Assembly (NCBI GenBank): GCA_023426435.1
Contig: JAFAAS010000126.1
Span: 1-11,043 of the forward strand
Direction: 5' to 3'
Origin: Verrucomicrobiota bacterium
GTDB lineage: Bacteria; Verrucomicrobiota; Verrucomicrobiia; Opitutales; Opitutaceae
Length of the DNA: 11,043 nucleotides
In this document: positions 1-7,042 of the stretch, piece after piece
How the letters are laid out: each line of letters begins with the position of its first letter
How positions within the stretch are numbered: the stretch's first letter is position 1
Made by a program: the position numbers and the translations under genes
Notes under the pieces: model-generated
The model's input: the letters and a program-made list of their open reading frames with translations, nothing else
Told to the model about the DNA's origin: nothing
The model's database searches: none

Positions 1-53
1 GACTCGACACGCCCCTTCCCCCCGCTTTCCTCTTCCTTTTCGCGCTCATCACC

Positions 54-908
54 ATGCCCACCTCCCTCGCCATCCTCGCTCCCGGTCTCCTCGGTGGCTC
101 CGTCGCGCGCGCCGCTCGCGCCCACGGCATCGCGAGTCGCATCGCCATCTGGGCCCGCCGCGCCGAAACCCGTCTCTCCCTCCGCGAGCAACCGTGGTGC
201 GACGCCGTCGCCGACACCCCCGAAGCCGCCGTCCAAAACGCTTCTCTCGTCGTCATCGCCGCCCCCGTCGATCGCATCGTCGATCTCACCCGCCAAATCG
301 CGCCCCACCTCGCACCCGGCGCGATCGTCACCGACGTCGGCAGCGTCAAGGGCGAGATCTCCCGCCTCGGCCACGCCGCGCTCGCCGGCCGCGCCCACTT
401 CGTCGGCGCCCATCCCATGGCCGGCTCCGAAAAAACCGGCTGGGAACACGGCTCCTCCGACCTCTTCAACCACCGCACTTGCTTCATCACCCCGCTCGCC
501 GAAACCGATCCCGCCGCCGCCGACACCGTCACGCGCTTCTGGCGCGATCTCGGCGCCGAACCGGTCACGGTTTCCCCCGACACCCACGACGAAATCGTCG
601 CCCACATCAGCCACCTCCCCCAAGTCCTCGCCTCCACGCTCTGCGCCTTCCTCGCCCGTAAAAACCCCAACTGGTGCAACCACGCCGGCGGCGGTCTCCG
701 CGACACCACCCGCATCGCCGCCAGCGACCCGCAACTCTGGCGCACCATCCTCGAACAAAACCGCGACGAAGTCCTCCGCGCCCTCACCGAATTCGAAAAC
801 GAGCTCCACGCCTTCAAATCCGCCCTCACCAACCGCGACTATCCCGACGTCACCGCCCGCCTCGAACGCGGCCACGACTACCGCCGCCAATTCCGCCCCA
901 TCCCGTAA
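54..908 (+). CDS. tyrA: Prephenate dehydrogenase (TyrA)
   Basis: Oxidatively decarboxylates prephenate to 4-hydroxyphenylpyruvate with NAD(P)+, the committed step to tyrosine in the cytoplasm. The 284-residue protein opens with a Rossmann dinucleotide-binding turn, GLLGGS at residues 11-16. The second strand region reads VIAAPVD, then come DVGSVKG and the family signature HPMAGSEKTG at 120-129. HISHLPQ at 184-190 holds the conserved histidines of the catalytic region. There is no chorismate mutase domain in front and no ACT domain behind, so this is the short monofunctional form. Feedback control by a C-terminal ACT domain is therefore not expected. The ATG at 54 puts the Rossmann motif at the usual distance from the N-terminus; the frame stays open upstream to the window edge, and no Shine-Dalgarno is visible. 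aroA follows on the same strand after 168 bp, which fits an aromatic amino-acid cluster. An arogenate-specific enzyme cannot be excluded. Confidence 0.93.
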   Translation: MPTSLAILAPGLLGGSVARAARAHGIASRIAIWARRAETRLSLREQPWCDAVADTPEAAVQNASLVVIAAPVDRIVDLTRQIAPHLAPGAIVTDVGSVKGEISRLGHAALAGRAHFVGAHPMAGSEKTGWEHGSSDLFNHRTCFITPLAETDPAAADTVTRFWRDLGAEPVTVSPDTHDEIVAHISHLPQVLASTLCAFLARKNPNWCNHAGGGLRDTTRIAASDPQLWRTILEQNRDEVLRALTEFENELHAFKSALTNRDYPDVTARLERGHDYRRQFRPIP

Positions 909-948
909 CGGAAGCCCTGCGACTTTCGCCCTGAGTCATTCGCCCCTC

Positions 949-981
949 TTCTGTCATTCTGAGCGAAGCGAAGCATCCACG
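949..981. repeat. 33-bp dispersed intergenic repeat, copy A
   Basis: This element lies in the tyrA-aroA gap (909-1076) and is matched at 32 of 33 positions by copy B at 3869-3901. The only difference is C at 974 against A at 3894. The core reads CATTCTGAGCGAAGCGAAG. From general knowledge, this element recurs in intergenic DNA of many bacteria and yields spurious peptides such as HSERSE or ILSEAKN. The rest of the 168-bp gap shows no gene or recognisable site. Confidence 0.85.
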
Positions 982-1076
982 TGTGCGCCCGCCAGCAATC
1001 GTCGCCTTCGAATCTTACTCGTCCCACACCACACTAAACGTCGCTTCACTTCCACCCGCGCCACCTCCTCCCCTCG

Positions 1077-2366
1077 ATGCCGCTCCCTGACCTCCTTCCC
1101 ATCCGCCCTTTCACCCGCCCCGCCCGCGGCTCCGTCGTCCTCCCCGGCTCCAAAAGCCTCACCAACCGCGCCCTCGCCCTCGCCGCCCTCAGCAATCAAC
1201 CCGTCACGCTGTCCGGCGCGCTCTTCTCCGAAGACACCCACCTGATGTCCGACGCGCTTCGCGCGCTCGGCTTCGAAATCTCTCTCAACGAGTCCGCCCG
1301 CGAAATCGCCCTCCGCCCCCAACCGCACGGCTACCCCACGCAACCGGTCGATCTCTTCGTCGGCCTCGCCGGCACCGCCGCCCGTTTCCTCACCGCGCTC
1401 TGCGCCGCCGCCCCGCACGGTCTCTACCGCATCGATGGCGTTCCGCAGATGCGCAAACGCCCGATGAAACAACTCATCGACGCCCTCCGCTCCCTCGGCG
1501 CCGACATCCGCTGCACCGGCGAAGAAGGTTTCTTCCCGCTCGAAATCCACGCCCGCGGACTCCGCGGGGGCTCCGTTGCCCTCGACGCCTCCGAAAGCAG
1601 CCAGCTTCTCTCCGCCCTCCTCATGGTCGCGCCGCTCGCCGCCGCGCCCGTCGAAATCTCCCTCGTCGGCAACGTCCGCTGGACGTTCGTCGAAATGACG
1701 CTCCGCCTCATGGCCGAGTTCGGCATCTCCATCTCACGCCCACCCGCCCATTCTCCTTTCCGCATCGCTCCGTCCACCTACCGCGCGCAATCGCACTACG
1801 TCATCGAACCCGACGCCACCGCCGCCAGCTACTTCCAAGCACTTCCCGCCGTCACCGGCGGCACGCTCGATCTCCCCGGACTCCGCCCGCCCGGCCAGGG
1901 CCTCCAGGGCGATTCCGCCTTCATCGAATTCCTCACGCGTTCCCTTCAACGTCCCACGGGCGCCGCGCTCACCGAAGACTTTCGCGAGATCTCCGACACG
2001 TTTCTCACCCTCGCCGCCATCGCGCCGCTTCTCTCCGGCCCGACGCGCATCACCGGCATCGCCCACACGCGCAAACAGGAAACCGACCGCGTCGCCGGCA
2101 TGGCCCGCGAGCTCAAAAAACTCGGCCAGGACGTCGTCGAAACCGAAGACTCCCTCGCCATCACCCCGCGCCCGCTCACGTCCGATGTCGAAATCGAAAC
2201 CTACGGCGACCACCGCTTCGCCATGAGCTTCGCCATCCTCGGCTGCCACGACCTCCACCGCGACGGACGCCCTTGGCTCTCCATCCGCAACCCCGCCTGC
2301 TGCGCCAAAACCTTCCCCACCTTCTTCGACGTCCTCGCCAATATCCGCACCCACTCCCAGTCCTAG
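1077..2366 (+). CDS. aroA: 3-phosphoshikimate 1-carboxyvinyltransferase (EPSP synthase, AroA)
   Basis: Transfers the enolpyruvyl group of phosphoenolpyruvate to shikimate-3-phosphate, the sixth step of the shikimate pathway leading to chorismate. It is 429 residues, a normal family length. The N-terminal phosphate-binding motif PGSKSLTNR is at 23-31 and the PEP-site loop is GLAGTAARF at 96-104. DGVPQMRKRP follows at 120-129, then SSQLLSALL, IEPDATAASYF and RKQETDR at 332-338. YGDHRFAM begins at 376, and the C-terminal IRNPACCAKTFPTFF is typical. The loop has Leu-Ala-Gly-Thr where many enzymes have Asn-Ala-Gly-Thr, and Phe where the E. coli enzyme has Pro101. The ATG at 1077 gives a standard N-terminus, but no Shine-Dalgarno precedes it. 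It is flanked by tyrA and cmk on the same strand; aroA-cmk adjacency is common in bacteria. Functional assignment is secure. Confidence 0.97.
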   Translation: MPLPDLLPIRPFTRPARGSVVLPGSKSLTNRALALAALSNQPVTLSGALFSEDTHLMSDALRALGFEISLNESAREIALRPQPHGYPTQPVDLFVGLAGTAARFLTALCAAAPHGLYRIDGVPQMRKRPMKQLIDALRSLGADIRCTGEEGFFPLEIHARGLRGGSVALDASESSQLLSALLMVAPLAAAPVEISLVGNVRWTFVEMTLRLMAEFGISISRPPAHSPFRIAPSTYRAQSHYVIEPDATAASYFQALPAVTGGTLDLPGLRPPGQGLQGDSAFIEFLTRSLQRPTGAALTEDFREISDTFLTLAAIAPLLSGPTRITGIAHTRKQETDRVAGMARELKKLGQDVVETEDSLAITPRPLTSDVEIETYGDHRFAMSFAILGCHDLHRDGRPWLSIRNPACCAKTFPTFFDVLANIRTHSQS

Positions 2367-2400
2367 TAGCGGAACCCAGCCCGACATCTCTCTTCCCGTA

Positions 2401-2430
2401 TTCGTGTTCCTTCGTGTCCATTCGTGGTTC
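2401..2430. repeat. 10-bp-period repeat array, three units
   Basis: Three 10-bp units stand in tandem: TTCGTGTTCC, TTCGTGTCCA and TTCGTGGTTC. They occupy part of the aroA-cmk gap (2367-2509). The complementary strand reads as peptides of the NHEWTR type, a well-known spurious annotation in several phyla. A diverged second array starts exactly 70 bp further on, at 2471. Confidence 0.8.
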
Positions 2431-2470
2431 ACCACATCCTTTCTCCAATTTCCAAATCCTCCTCTCCGCC

Positions 2471-2500
2471 ATCCGTGTCCATCCGTGTCCATCCGTGGTT
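2471..2500. repeat. 10-bp-period repeat array next to the cmk start
   Basis: The units are ATCCGTGTCC, ATCCGTGTCC and ATCCGTGGTT. The last unit ends in CGTGGTT, as does the end of the array at 2401-2430. An in-frame GTG at 2495 lies inside the third unit and the favoured cmk GTG at 2510 is only 10 bp beyond it. The array therefore occupies the place of the cmk ribosome-binding region, and no Shine-Dalgarno is visible there. Confidence 0.85.
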
Positions 2501-2509
2501 AAAAACAAA

Positions 2510-3187
2510 GTGACTCCTTCGCCTTTCATCATCGTCGCCATCGACGGCGGCGCCGCCTCCGGCAAATCCTCCACGTCGCGCGTCCTCAGCGAAAAATTCA
2601 ACCTGCTCCACGTCGACACCGGCTCCTTTTACCGCGCCGTCACCGCCGAACTTCTCCACCGCGGCGTGTCTCCACAAAACCACGACGCCGTCAAATCCGC
2701 CCTCGCCGTCCTCCGCTTCTCCACCCGCGTCACCGGCCGCTCCGCCGCCATGGAAATCGGCGGTCGCGTCATCCCCGATCCCGAAATCCGCACGCCCGCC
2801 GTCAACGCCTCCGTCGCCCTCTTCGCCGCCATCCCCGAGCTCCGCGCCGCCCTCCTCGACTACCAACGCAGCCAGGCCGACACCGCTCGCGCCCACCACT
2901 TCCGCGGCCTCGTCATGGAGGGGCGTGACATCGGCTCGAAAATTTTTCCCGACGCCGACCTCCGCTTCTTCCTCTTCGCCGATCCCGAGGAACGCGCCCG
3001 CCGCCGCGAACAACAGGGCCAGCACGACCAGGTCGCGCGCCGCGACACCCTCGATCGCGCCCGCCTCGACGAAAGCCTCCGCGGCGCCACCGTCATCGAC
3101 AGCACTTTCCTCACGCTCGAACAAGTCGTCGCCCAAATGTCCGCCGCCATCGCCGCCAAACTCGGCCCCTCTTCCGCCTCCGCATGA
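2510..3187 (+). CDS. cmk: Cytidylate kinase (Cmk)
   Basis: Phosphorylates CMP and dCMP with ATP to the diphosphates, feeding RNA, DNA and CDP-lipid synthesis in the cytoplasm. With the GTG at 2510 the protein is 225 residues, the usual bacterial size. The P-loop GGAASGKSS is at 13-21, followed by DTGSFYRAVTAEL of the CMP site. The mid-region reads IRTPAVNASVALFAAIPELR. The signature GRDIGSKIFPDADLRFFL follows, then the arginine-rich lid ERARRREQ and RRDTLDRAR. IDSTFLTLEQVV matches the C-terminal helix. The open frame runs back into aroA, but the codons there are antisense to real sequence and encode nothing conserved. An in-frame GTG at 2495 is an alternative start. No ATG is available. The gene ends in an ATGA overlap with plsC, so the two are translationally coupled. 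Confidence 0.95.
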   Translation: MTPSPFIIVAIDGGAASGKSSTSRVLSEKFNLLHVDTGSFYRAVTAELLHRGVSPQNHDAVKSALAVLRFSTRVTGRSAAMEIGGRVIPDPEIRTPAVNASVALFAAIPELRAALLDYQRSQADTARAHHFRGLVMEGRDIGSKIFPDADLRFFLFADPEERARRREQQGQHDQVARRDTLDRARLDESLRGATVIDSTFLTLEQVVAQMSAAIAAKLGPSSASA

Positions 3188-3846
3188 GCCGCGCCTTCCC
3201 GCAAAACGCGATGGAGCCGATCTACGGCTTCTTCCACTACGTCATCACCGTCCTCTATCGCATGTTCTTCCGCGGCGAGGTCGCCGGCCGCGAAAACCTC
3301 CCGCACGACGGCGCCTTCCTCATCGCCGCCAACCACCTCAGCTTCCTCGACCCGCCGTTCATCGGCTGCCAGGTCCCGCGCCAGCTCTGCTTCTTCGCCC
3401 GCAAAACCCTCTGGAAACGCGGCGTCGCTTCATGGTGGCTCGGCGCCGTCGGAGTGATTCCCGTCGACCGCGACGGCGGTCAGGATGTAGGCGCCCTCAA
3501 ACGCGTTCTCCGCGCCCTGAAGGACAACAAGGGCCTCATCCTCTTCCCCGAAGGCACACGCTCACCCAATGGCGAACTTCAATCCCCCAAACCCGGCGTC
3601 GGCTTCATCGTCTGCCGCTCGCAAGTCCCCGTCATCCCCGCCCGCATCTTCGGCTCTTTCGAAGCCTTCGGCAAAGGCGTGAAATTCCCGCGCCTCGGCA
3701 CGCCTGTATCCGTCGTTTTTGGACGCCCCATCCCGCCTTCCATTTACGACGCCCCCGACGCCGGCAAAGACCGCTACCAAATCGCGAGCACTCGCATCAT
3801 GTCCGAAATCGCGAAACTCCAGCCTCCGCCCATCACGATCGTTTAA
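3184..3846 (+). CDS. plsC: 1-acyl-sn-glycerol-3-phosphate acyltransferase (PlsC family)
   Basis: Acylates lysophosphatidic acid to phosphatidic acid at the cytoplasmic membrane, the second acylation in phospholipid synthesis. The 220-residue protein has the catalytic HX4D motif as NHLSFLD, with His51 and Asp56. The acceptor-binding motif FPEGTRS starts at 121, and a third motif around VPVIPARIFGS is also present. A hydrophobic segment near residues 12-24 may anchor the N-terminus in the membrane. The ATG at 3184 overlaps the cmk stop as ATGA. A second ATG at 3211 (residue 10, MEPIYGFF) would also give a normal family N-terminus. The cmk-plsC order is a recurring bacterial pair. Other acyl-acceptor specificity within the family, such as lipid or lysolipid acylation, is possible because sequence alone does not fix the acceptor. 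Confidence 0.92.
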   Translation: MSRAFPQNAMEPIYGFFHYVITVLYRMFFRGEVAGRENLPHDGAFLIAANHLSFLDPPFIGCQVPRQLCFFARKTLWKRGVASWWLGAVGVIPVDRDGGQDVGALKRVLRALKDNKGLILFPEGTRSPNGELQSPKPGVGFIVCRSQVPVIPARIFGSFEAFGKGVKFPRLGTPVSVVFGRPIPPSIYDAPDAGKDRYQIASTRIMSEIAKLQPPPITIV

Positions 3847-3868
3847 AGAATTCTAGACGCCTCCCGAA

Positions 3869-3901
3869 TTCTGTCATTCTGAGCGAAGCGAAGAATCCAC
3901 G
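3869..3901. repeat. 33-bp dispersed intergenic repeat, copy B
   Basis: This copy differs from copy A (949-981) at a single base and has the same orientation. It lies between the convergent ends of plsC and slyD (gap 3847-3949). A small palindrome, CTTGCG-CT-CGCAAG at 3917-3930, follows 15 bp later. There is no T-run, so a classical terminator for either gene is not supported. The element could still block transcription from both sides through RNA structure, but that is a guess. Confidence 0.85.
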
Positions 3902-3949
3902 CGTCCGCTCTCAACTCTTGCGCTCGCAAGTCGCTTTCCGCGCCACCCG

Positions 3950-4423
3950 TCACCCGCACCCACATTCCCCGGCCCCGTGCGCGTGCCCGTGACGCAACTC
4001 GTCCGTCGTCGCCTCCCGCGCACTCAACACTTCGACATCGAACGTCAAATCCACGCCCGCCAGCGGATGATTCGCATCGAGCAACACTTCGTCGCCCTCG
4101 ATCGCCGCCACCACCACCACTGGCGCATGCCGGTCATTTCCCGCCTGAAACGCGTCGCCGATATTTAACTCCCCTTCGATCGGCAACAGCTCGCGCCGCA
4201 CGCGCTGCACCTGTTCGTCGTCGCGCTCGCCATACGCCTTCGCCGCCGGCACTTCCACGCGCACCTTCGCCCCGGCTTCCACCGCGCGCAATTGCTCGTC
4301 GAGCCCGTCGATGATCTGCCCCGCCCCCTCGAGATAAGTCACGGCTTCGCCGCCCGCGGAGGTATCGATCACGCGCCCCTCCGGATCGCGCAAGGTGTAA
4401 TGAAAAGTAACTACACGTGCCAT
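3950..4423 (-). CDS. slyD: SlyD-type FKBP peptidyl-prolyl cis-trans isomerase
   Basis: A cytoplasmic prolyl isomerase and folding chaperone. The 157-residue protein starts with an FKBP half, VTFHYTLRDPEGRVIDTS, then GQIIDGLDEQL and the AYGER turn at 63-67. An insert-in-flap chaperone domain runs from roughly 70 to 117. The hallmark NHPLAG at 118-123 leads into LTFDVEVLSAREAT, which is nearly the SlyD consensus. The tail HGHAHGAGECGCG has three His and two Cys and resembles a shortened version of the metal-binding tail that delivers nickel in E. coli. The ATG at 4423 was chosen over an upstream ATG at 4444 because the extra residues MLLPLPR are not family-like and come from an intergenic repeat. 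No Shine-Dalgarno is visible. It is convergent with plsC and downstream of the ybbP-like gene on the same strand, 73 bp away. Confidence 0.93.
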   Translation of the reverse strand: MARVVTFHYTLRDPEGRVIDTSAGGEAVTYLEGAGQIIDGLDEQLRAVEAGAKVRVEVPAAKAYGERDDEQVQRVRRELLPIEGELNIGDAFQAGNDRHAPVVVVAAIEGDEVLLDANHPLAGVDLTFDVEVLSAREATTDELRHGHAHGAGECGCG

Positions 4424-4435
4424 GCGAGGAAGAGG

Positions 4436-4470
4436 AAGTAACAAGCACTAAGTATCAAGTAACAAGATAC
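4436..4470. repeat. 7-bp-period repeat array (AAGNNNN x5)
   Basis: Five consecutive heptads read AAGTAAC, AAGCACT, AAGTATC, AAGTAAC and AAGATAC. Each begins with AAG. The array fills half of the 73-bp gap between ybbP (ends 4497) and slyD (starts 4423), and overlaps where a slyD leader would lie. GTATC at 4452-4456 and GATAC at 4466-4470 could form a short stem. Confidence 0.8.
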
Positions 4471-4496
4471 ACCGCTCTGCCCTAACCTCCGCTCCC

Positions 4497-7022
4497 TCAC
4501 GTCTCCTGCCGCAACACCTCCAACGGCGGATGCCGCGTGATCCCCCGATTCGTCACCATCCCCGTGATCAACGTGATCGCCACCGCGCCCGCGATCGACG
4601 CCGCCAGCGCCCCCGGCGCCCACACGAACGGCGCCTTGAACACCCACTTTCCCAGCGCCGCATTCGCCCCCACCGCCAGCGCCCCGCCCGTCAACGCCGC
4701 CAGCACGCCGAGCACCACATACTCCACCACCTGAATCTGCTGCAGCTGCCGCCGCGTCGCCCCAAGCGTCCGCAACAATACCGTCTCGCGCACGCGCTGA
4801 AACCGCCCCGACAAAATCGCCCCCGCCAGCACGATCACGCCCGTCAACACCGTGAAGCCCGCCATGAACGAGATCACGAACGCCGCCTTCGAAAAAATGC
4901 TGTCGAAGGTCTCCAGAATGAGCCGCAAATCGATCGCCGACACGCTCGGCAATTCCCGTCCGACCGCCTGCTGAATCTTCGCCGACGCCTCTGCCGTCGA
5001 CGTCCGCACCGGCGCGATGAAGGTCTTCGGCGCCGGCTCCAACACGCCTTCCGGAAACACCACGAAAAAATTCGGCTGCAACCGCTGCCACTCCACGCGC
5101 CGCAAACTCCCCACCTCCACCGTCACCGGCACGCCTTGCACGTCGAACGTAAGGTCATCGCCAATCTTCACGCCCAACTGCTGCGCCAGCCCCACTTCCA
5201 ACGACACCGGCACGCGCTCCGTCCCCTCCGGCACGCGTCCAACAAACTCTCCCTCCATCAACGTCTCTGTATCCGAAAGTTCACCACGATACGTCGAGCG
5301 ATACTCCCGCCGCAGCGCCCATCCCGCGACGCCCGAATTCGGATCGCGCAACAACGCCTCCACGCTCTGCCCTTTCAACTCCACCAACCGCATCGTCACC
5401 ATCGGCGCGCTCGACAGCACCGGCGTCCCATTCTCCCGCGCCAGTTCCTCCAACCGTTCGCGCTGATCTTCCTGCACGTCGAAGAACATCAAATTCGGAC
5501 GATTCTCCCCGCCGATTCCTTCGATCTTCGCCACGAGCGTCGCGCGCGTCAGCACGAGCGTGACCATCAAAAACGTCCCCAGCCCCAGCGACAGCAACAG
5601 CAGCACCGTGCGATTGTTCGGCCGGTGCAAATTCGCCAATCCCTGCCGCACCACATACGGCAGCCCGCGCTTCGGCACGAACCGCCGCGCACACCAAATA
5701 ATCCCGCGCGCCAATCCCGCCAGCAGCGCAAACGCCACGCCCAACCCCGCCGCAAAACCGCCGCCCACGCGCACACTGTCCGCCTGCAAAATCGCGAAGC
5801 CCGTGATCGCCGCCGCGATTCCCAGAAAAATCCATTTCCTCCACGGATCCGCCTTCGTGCTCTCGCCCTGCGCCGATCGAATCGCCAGCAGCGGCGACAC
5901 CCGCCGCACCGCCAGCAGCGGCAGCAGCGCGAACAACACACAAATCACCAAACCCGCTCCCGCCCCGCGCAACACCGCCGGCCACGAGATCACCGTCTCC
6001 ACTTCAAAGGGCAGAAAATCTTTCAACATCAGCGGCAGCGCCACCTGCACCGCCACGCCCACAATCGCGCCCGTCACCGCGCCGATCAGCCCGAGAAAAA
6101 ATCCCTGCACCAGATAGATCGAAAAACTCGCCCGCGCGCTCGCGCCCAGACACCGCAGCACCGCCACCGTCCCGATCTTCTGCCGCACATACACGTGCAT
6201 CGCACTCGCCACACCCACCGCCCCGAGAAACAGCGCGATGAATCCCACCAGACTGAGAAACGCATACACATCCCGCAAATTCTCCCCGAGATCCTCCTTC
6301 CGCTCCTGCACCGTCGTATAACCCAGCCGCTCCGCCGCCAGCTTCTCGCGCGCATCCTTCTCCACCGCCAGCGGATCGACCGTCTCCGGCAATTTCAAAT
6401 GCAGCCGAAAATTCGTGAACGCGTCCCGCCCCTCTAACCCCGCCGCGCGCAACGACTCCATCGAGAGATACGCCCGCGGCGAAAACATCGCCACCGCCGC
6501 CGACTCGCCCGGAATTTTCTGCAACCCGCCCGCCACCGTAAACCGCCCTTCGCCGATCATCACCTCGTCGCCCACCTTCACGTCGAACTGCACCATGATC
6601 GTTTCCTCGAGCACGACGAACGGCCCGCTCCTCACCTTCTCCATCGCATCAGCCGGCGCCGTCACGCGTTCCCCATAAAACGGAAAATCCCCTTCGATCG
6701 CCCGCACCTGCACCAGCCGCCGCTGAAACTCCCGCTGCGGAAACGTCACCATCGACCGCAACGAAATCTCCCGCGCACTCTCCCCGCCCAACTGCGAAAA
6801 ATAGCTCAGCGCCTGCGCCGAAAATTCCGTCCGCGAGTTCACCGTCAGATCCGCGCCGAGCAGCGATTTCGTCTGCTGCTCCACCGCGTGCTGCAAATTA
6901 TCCCCCACCGACGCGATCCCCACCAGCGCCGCAATCCCCAGCACAATCGAAAACGAAACCAACACGAGCCGCCGCCGCGAAGCCCGCGAATCCCGCCACG
7001 CCATTTTGAGGATGAACCTCAT
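4497..7022 (-). CDS. ybbP: ABC transporter permease, FtsX/MacB type (YbbP-like)
   Basis: Integral membrane subunit of a type VII (MacB/LolCDE-like) ABC complex that uses ATP hydrolysis for mechanical work at the periplasmic face, often on lipids or lipoproteins. The 841-residue protein has about ten hydrophobic segments. One is at 19-40 and three lie in about 240-365. Two more fall in about 395-440, one near 468-492 and three in about 690-830. Large extracytoplasmic domains lie at about 41-240 and 495-690. Two FtsX core blocks carry the classic coupling motif: GTVAVLRCLGAS near 281 and RETVLLRTLGATRRQ near 741. This duplicated ten-helix design is that of E. coli YbbP rather than the four-helix MacB. 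The ATG at 7022 is fixed by GGGGAGG (7029-7035) six bases upstream. The ATPase partner lies 154 bp upstream on the same strand, and a tesA-like gene diverges beyond it. The substrate is unknown. Confidence 0.9.
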   Translation of the reverse strand: MRFILKMAWRDSRASRRRLVLVSFSIVLGIAALVGIASVGDNLQHAVEQQTKSLLGADLTVNSRTEFSAQALSYFSQLGGESAREISLRSMVTFPQREFQRRLVQVRAIEGDFPFYGERVTAPADAMEKVRSGPFVVLEETIMVQFDVKVGDEVMIGEGRFTVAGGLQKIPGESAAVAMFSPRAYLSMESLRAAGLEGRDAFTNFRLHLKLPETVDPLAVEKDAREKLAAERLGYTTVQERKEDLGENLRDVYAFLSLVGFIALFLGAVGVASAMHVYVRQKIGTVAVLRCLGASARASFSIYLVQGFFLGLIGAVTGAIVGVAVQVALPLMLKDFLPFEVETVISWPAVLRGAGAGLVICVLFALLPLLAVRRVSPLLAIRSAQGESTKADPWRKWIFLGIAAAITGFAILQADSVRVGGGFAAGLGVAFALLAGLARGIIWCARRFVPKRGLPYVVRQGLANLHRPNNRTVLLLLSLGLGTFLMVTLVLTRATLVAKIEGIGGENRPNLMFFDVQEDQRERLEELARENGTPVLSSAPMVTMRLVELKGQSVEALLRDPNSGVAGWALRREYRSTYRGELSDTETLMEGEFVGRVPEGTERVPVSLEVGLAQQLGVKIGDDLTFDVQGVPVTVEVGSLRRVEWQRLQPNFFVVFPEGVLEPAPKTFIAPVRTSTAEASAKIQQAVGRELPSVSAIDLRLILETFDSIFSKAAFVISFMAGFTVLTGVIVLAGAILSGRFQRVRETVLLRTLGATRRQLQQIQVVEYVVLGVLAALTGGALAVGANAALGKWVFKAPFVWAPGALAASIAGAVAITLITGMVTNRGITRHPPLEVLRQET

Positions 7023-7028
7023 CGCCGA

Positions 7029-7035
7029 CCTCCCC
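7029..7035 (-). promoter_or_regulatory. Shine-Dalgarno of the ybbP-like gene
   Basis: On the - strand this reads GGGGAGG, six bases before the ATG at 7022. It is the clearest ribosome-binding site in the window and settles the start. A TTG at 7058 in the same frame would fall inside a repeat. Confidence 0.8.
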
Positions 7036-7042
7036 GTGGGAA

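Noticed and set aside
1..53. End of an upstream gene
   Set aside because: No stop codon appears in any + frame in these bases, so the upstream gene either overlaps tyrA or is absent; nothing can be called.
954..1550. A 198-codon - strand frame across the start of aroA
   Set aside because: Gly/Ala/Glu-rich antisense shadow with no motif; aroA is clearly the coding strand.
2429..3136. A - strand frame with NHGWTRMDTDG-like sequence opposite cmk
   Set aside because: This is the antisense of cmk plus the 10-bp repeat. Such peptides are familiar spurious annotations.
949..3901. The two 33-bp copies as a CRISPR array
   Set aside because: Only two copies, 2.9 kb apart with genes between them, no spacers and no cas genes.
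4530..6437. A 635-codon open frame on the + strand
   Set aside because: It is the complement of the ybbP-like gene. Its product is rich in Arg, His and Pro with no domain, as expected for antisense of C-ending codons.
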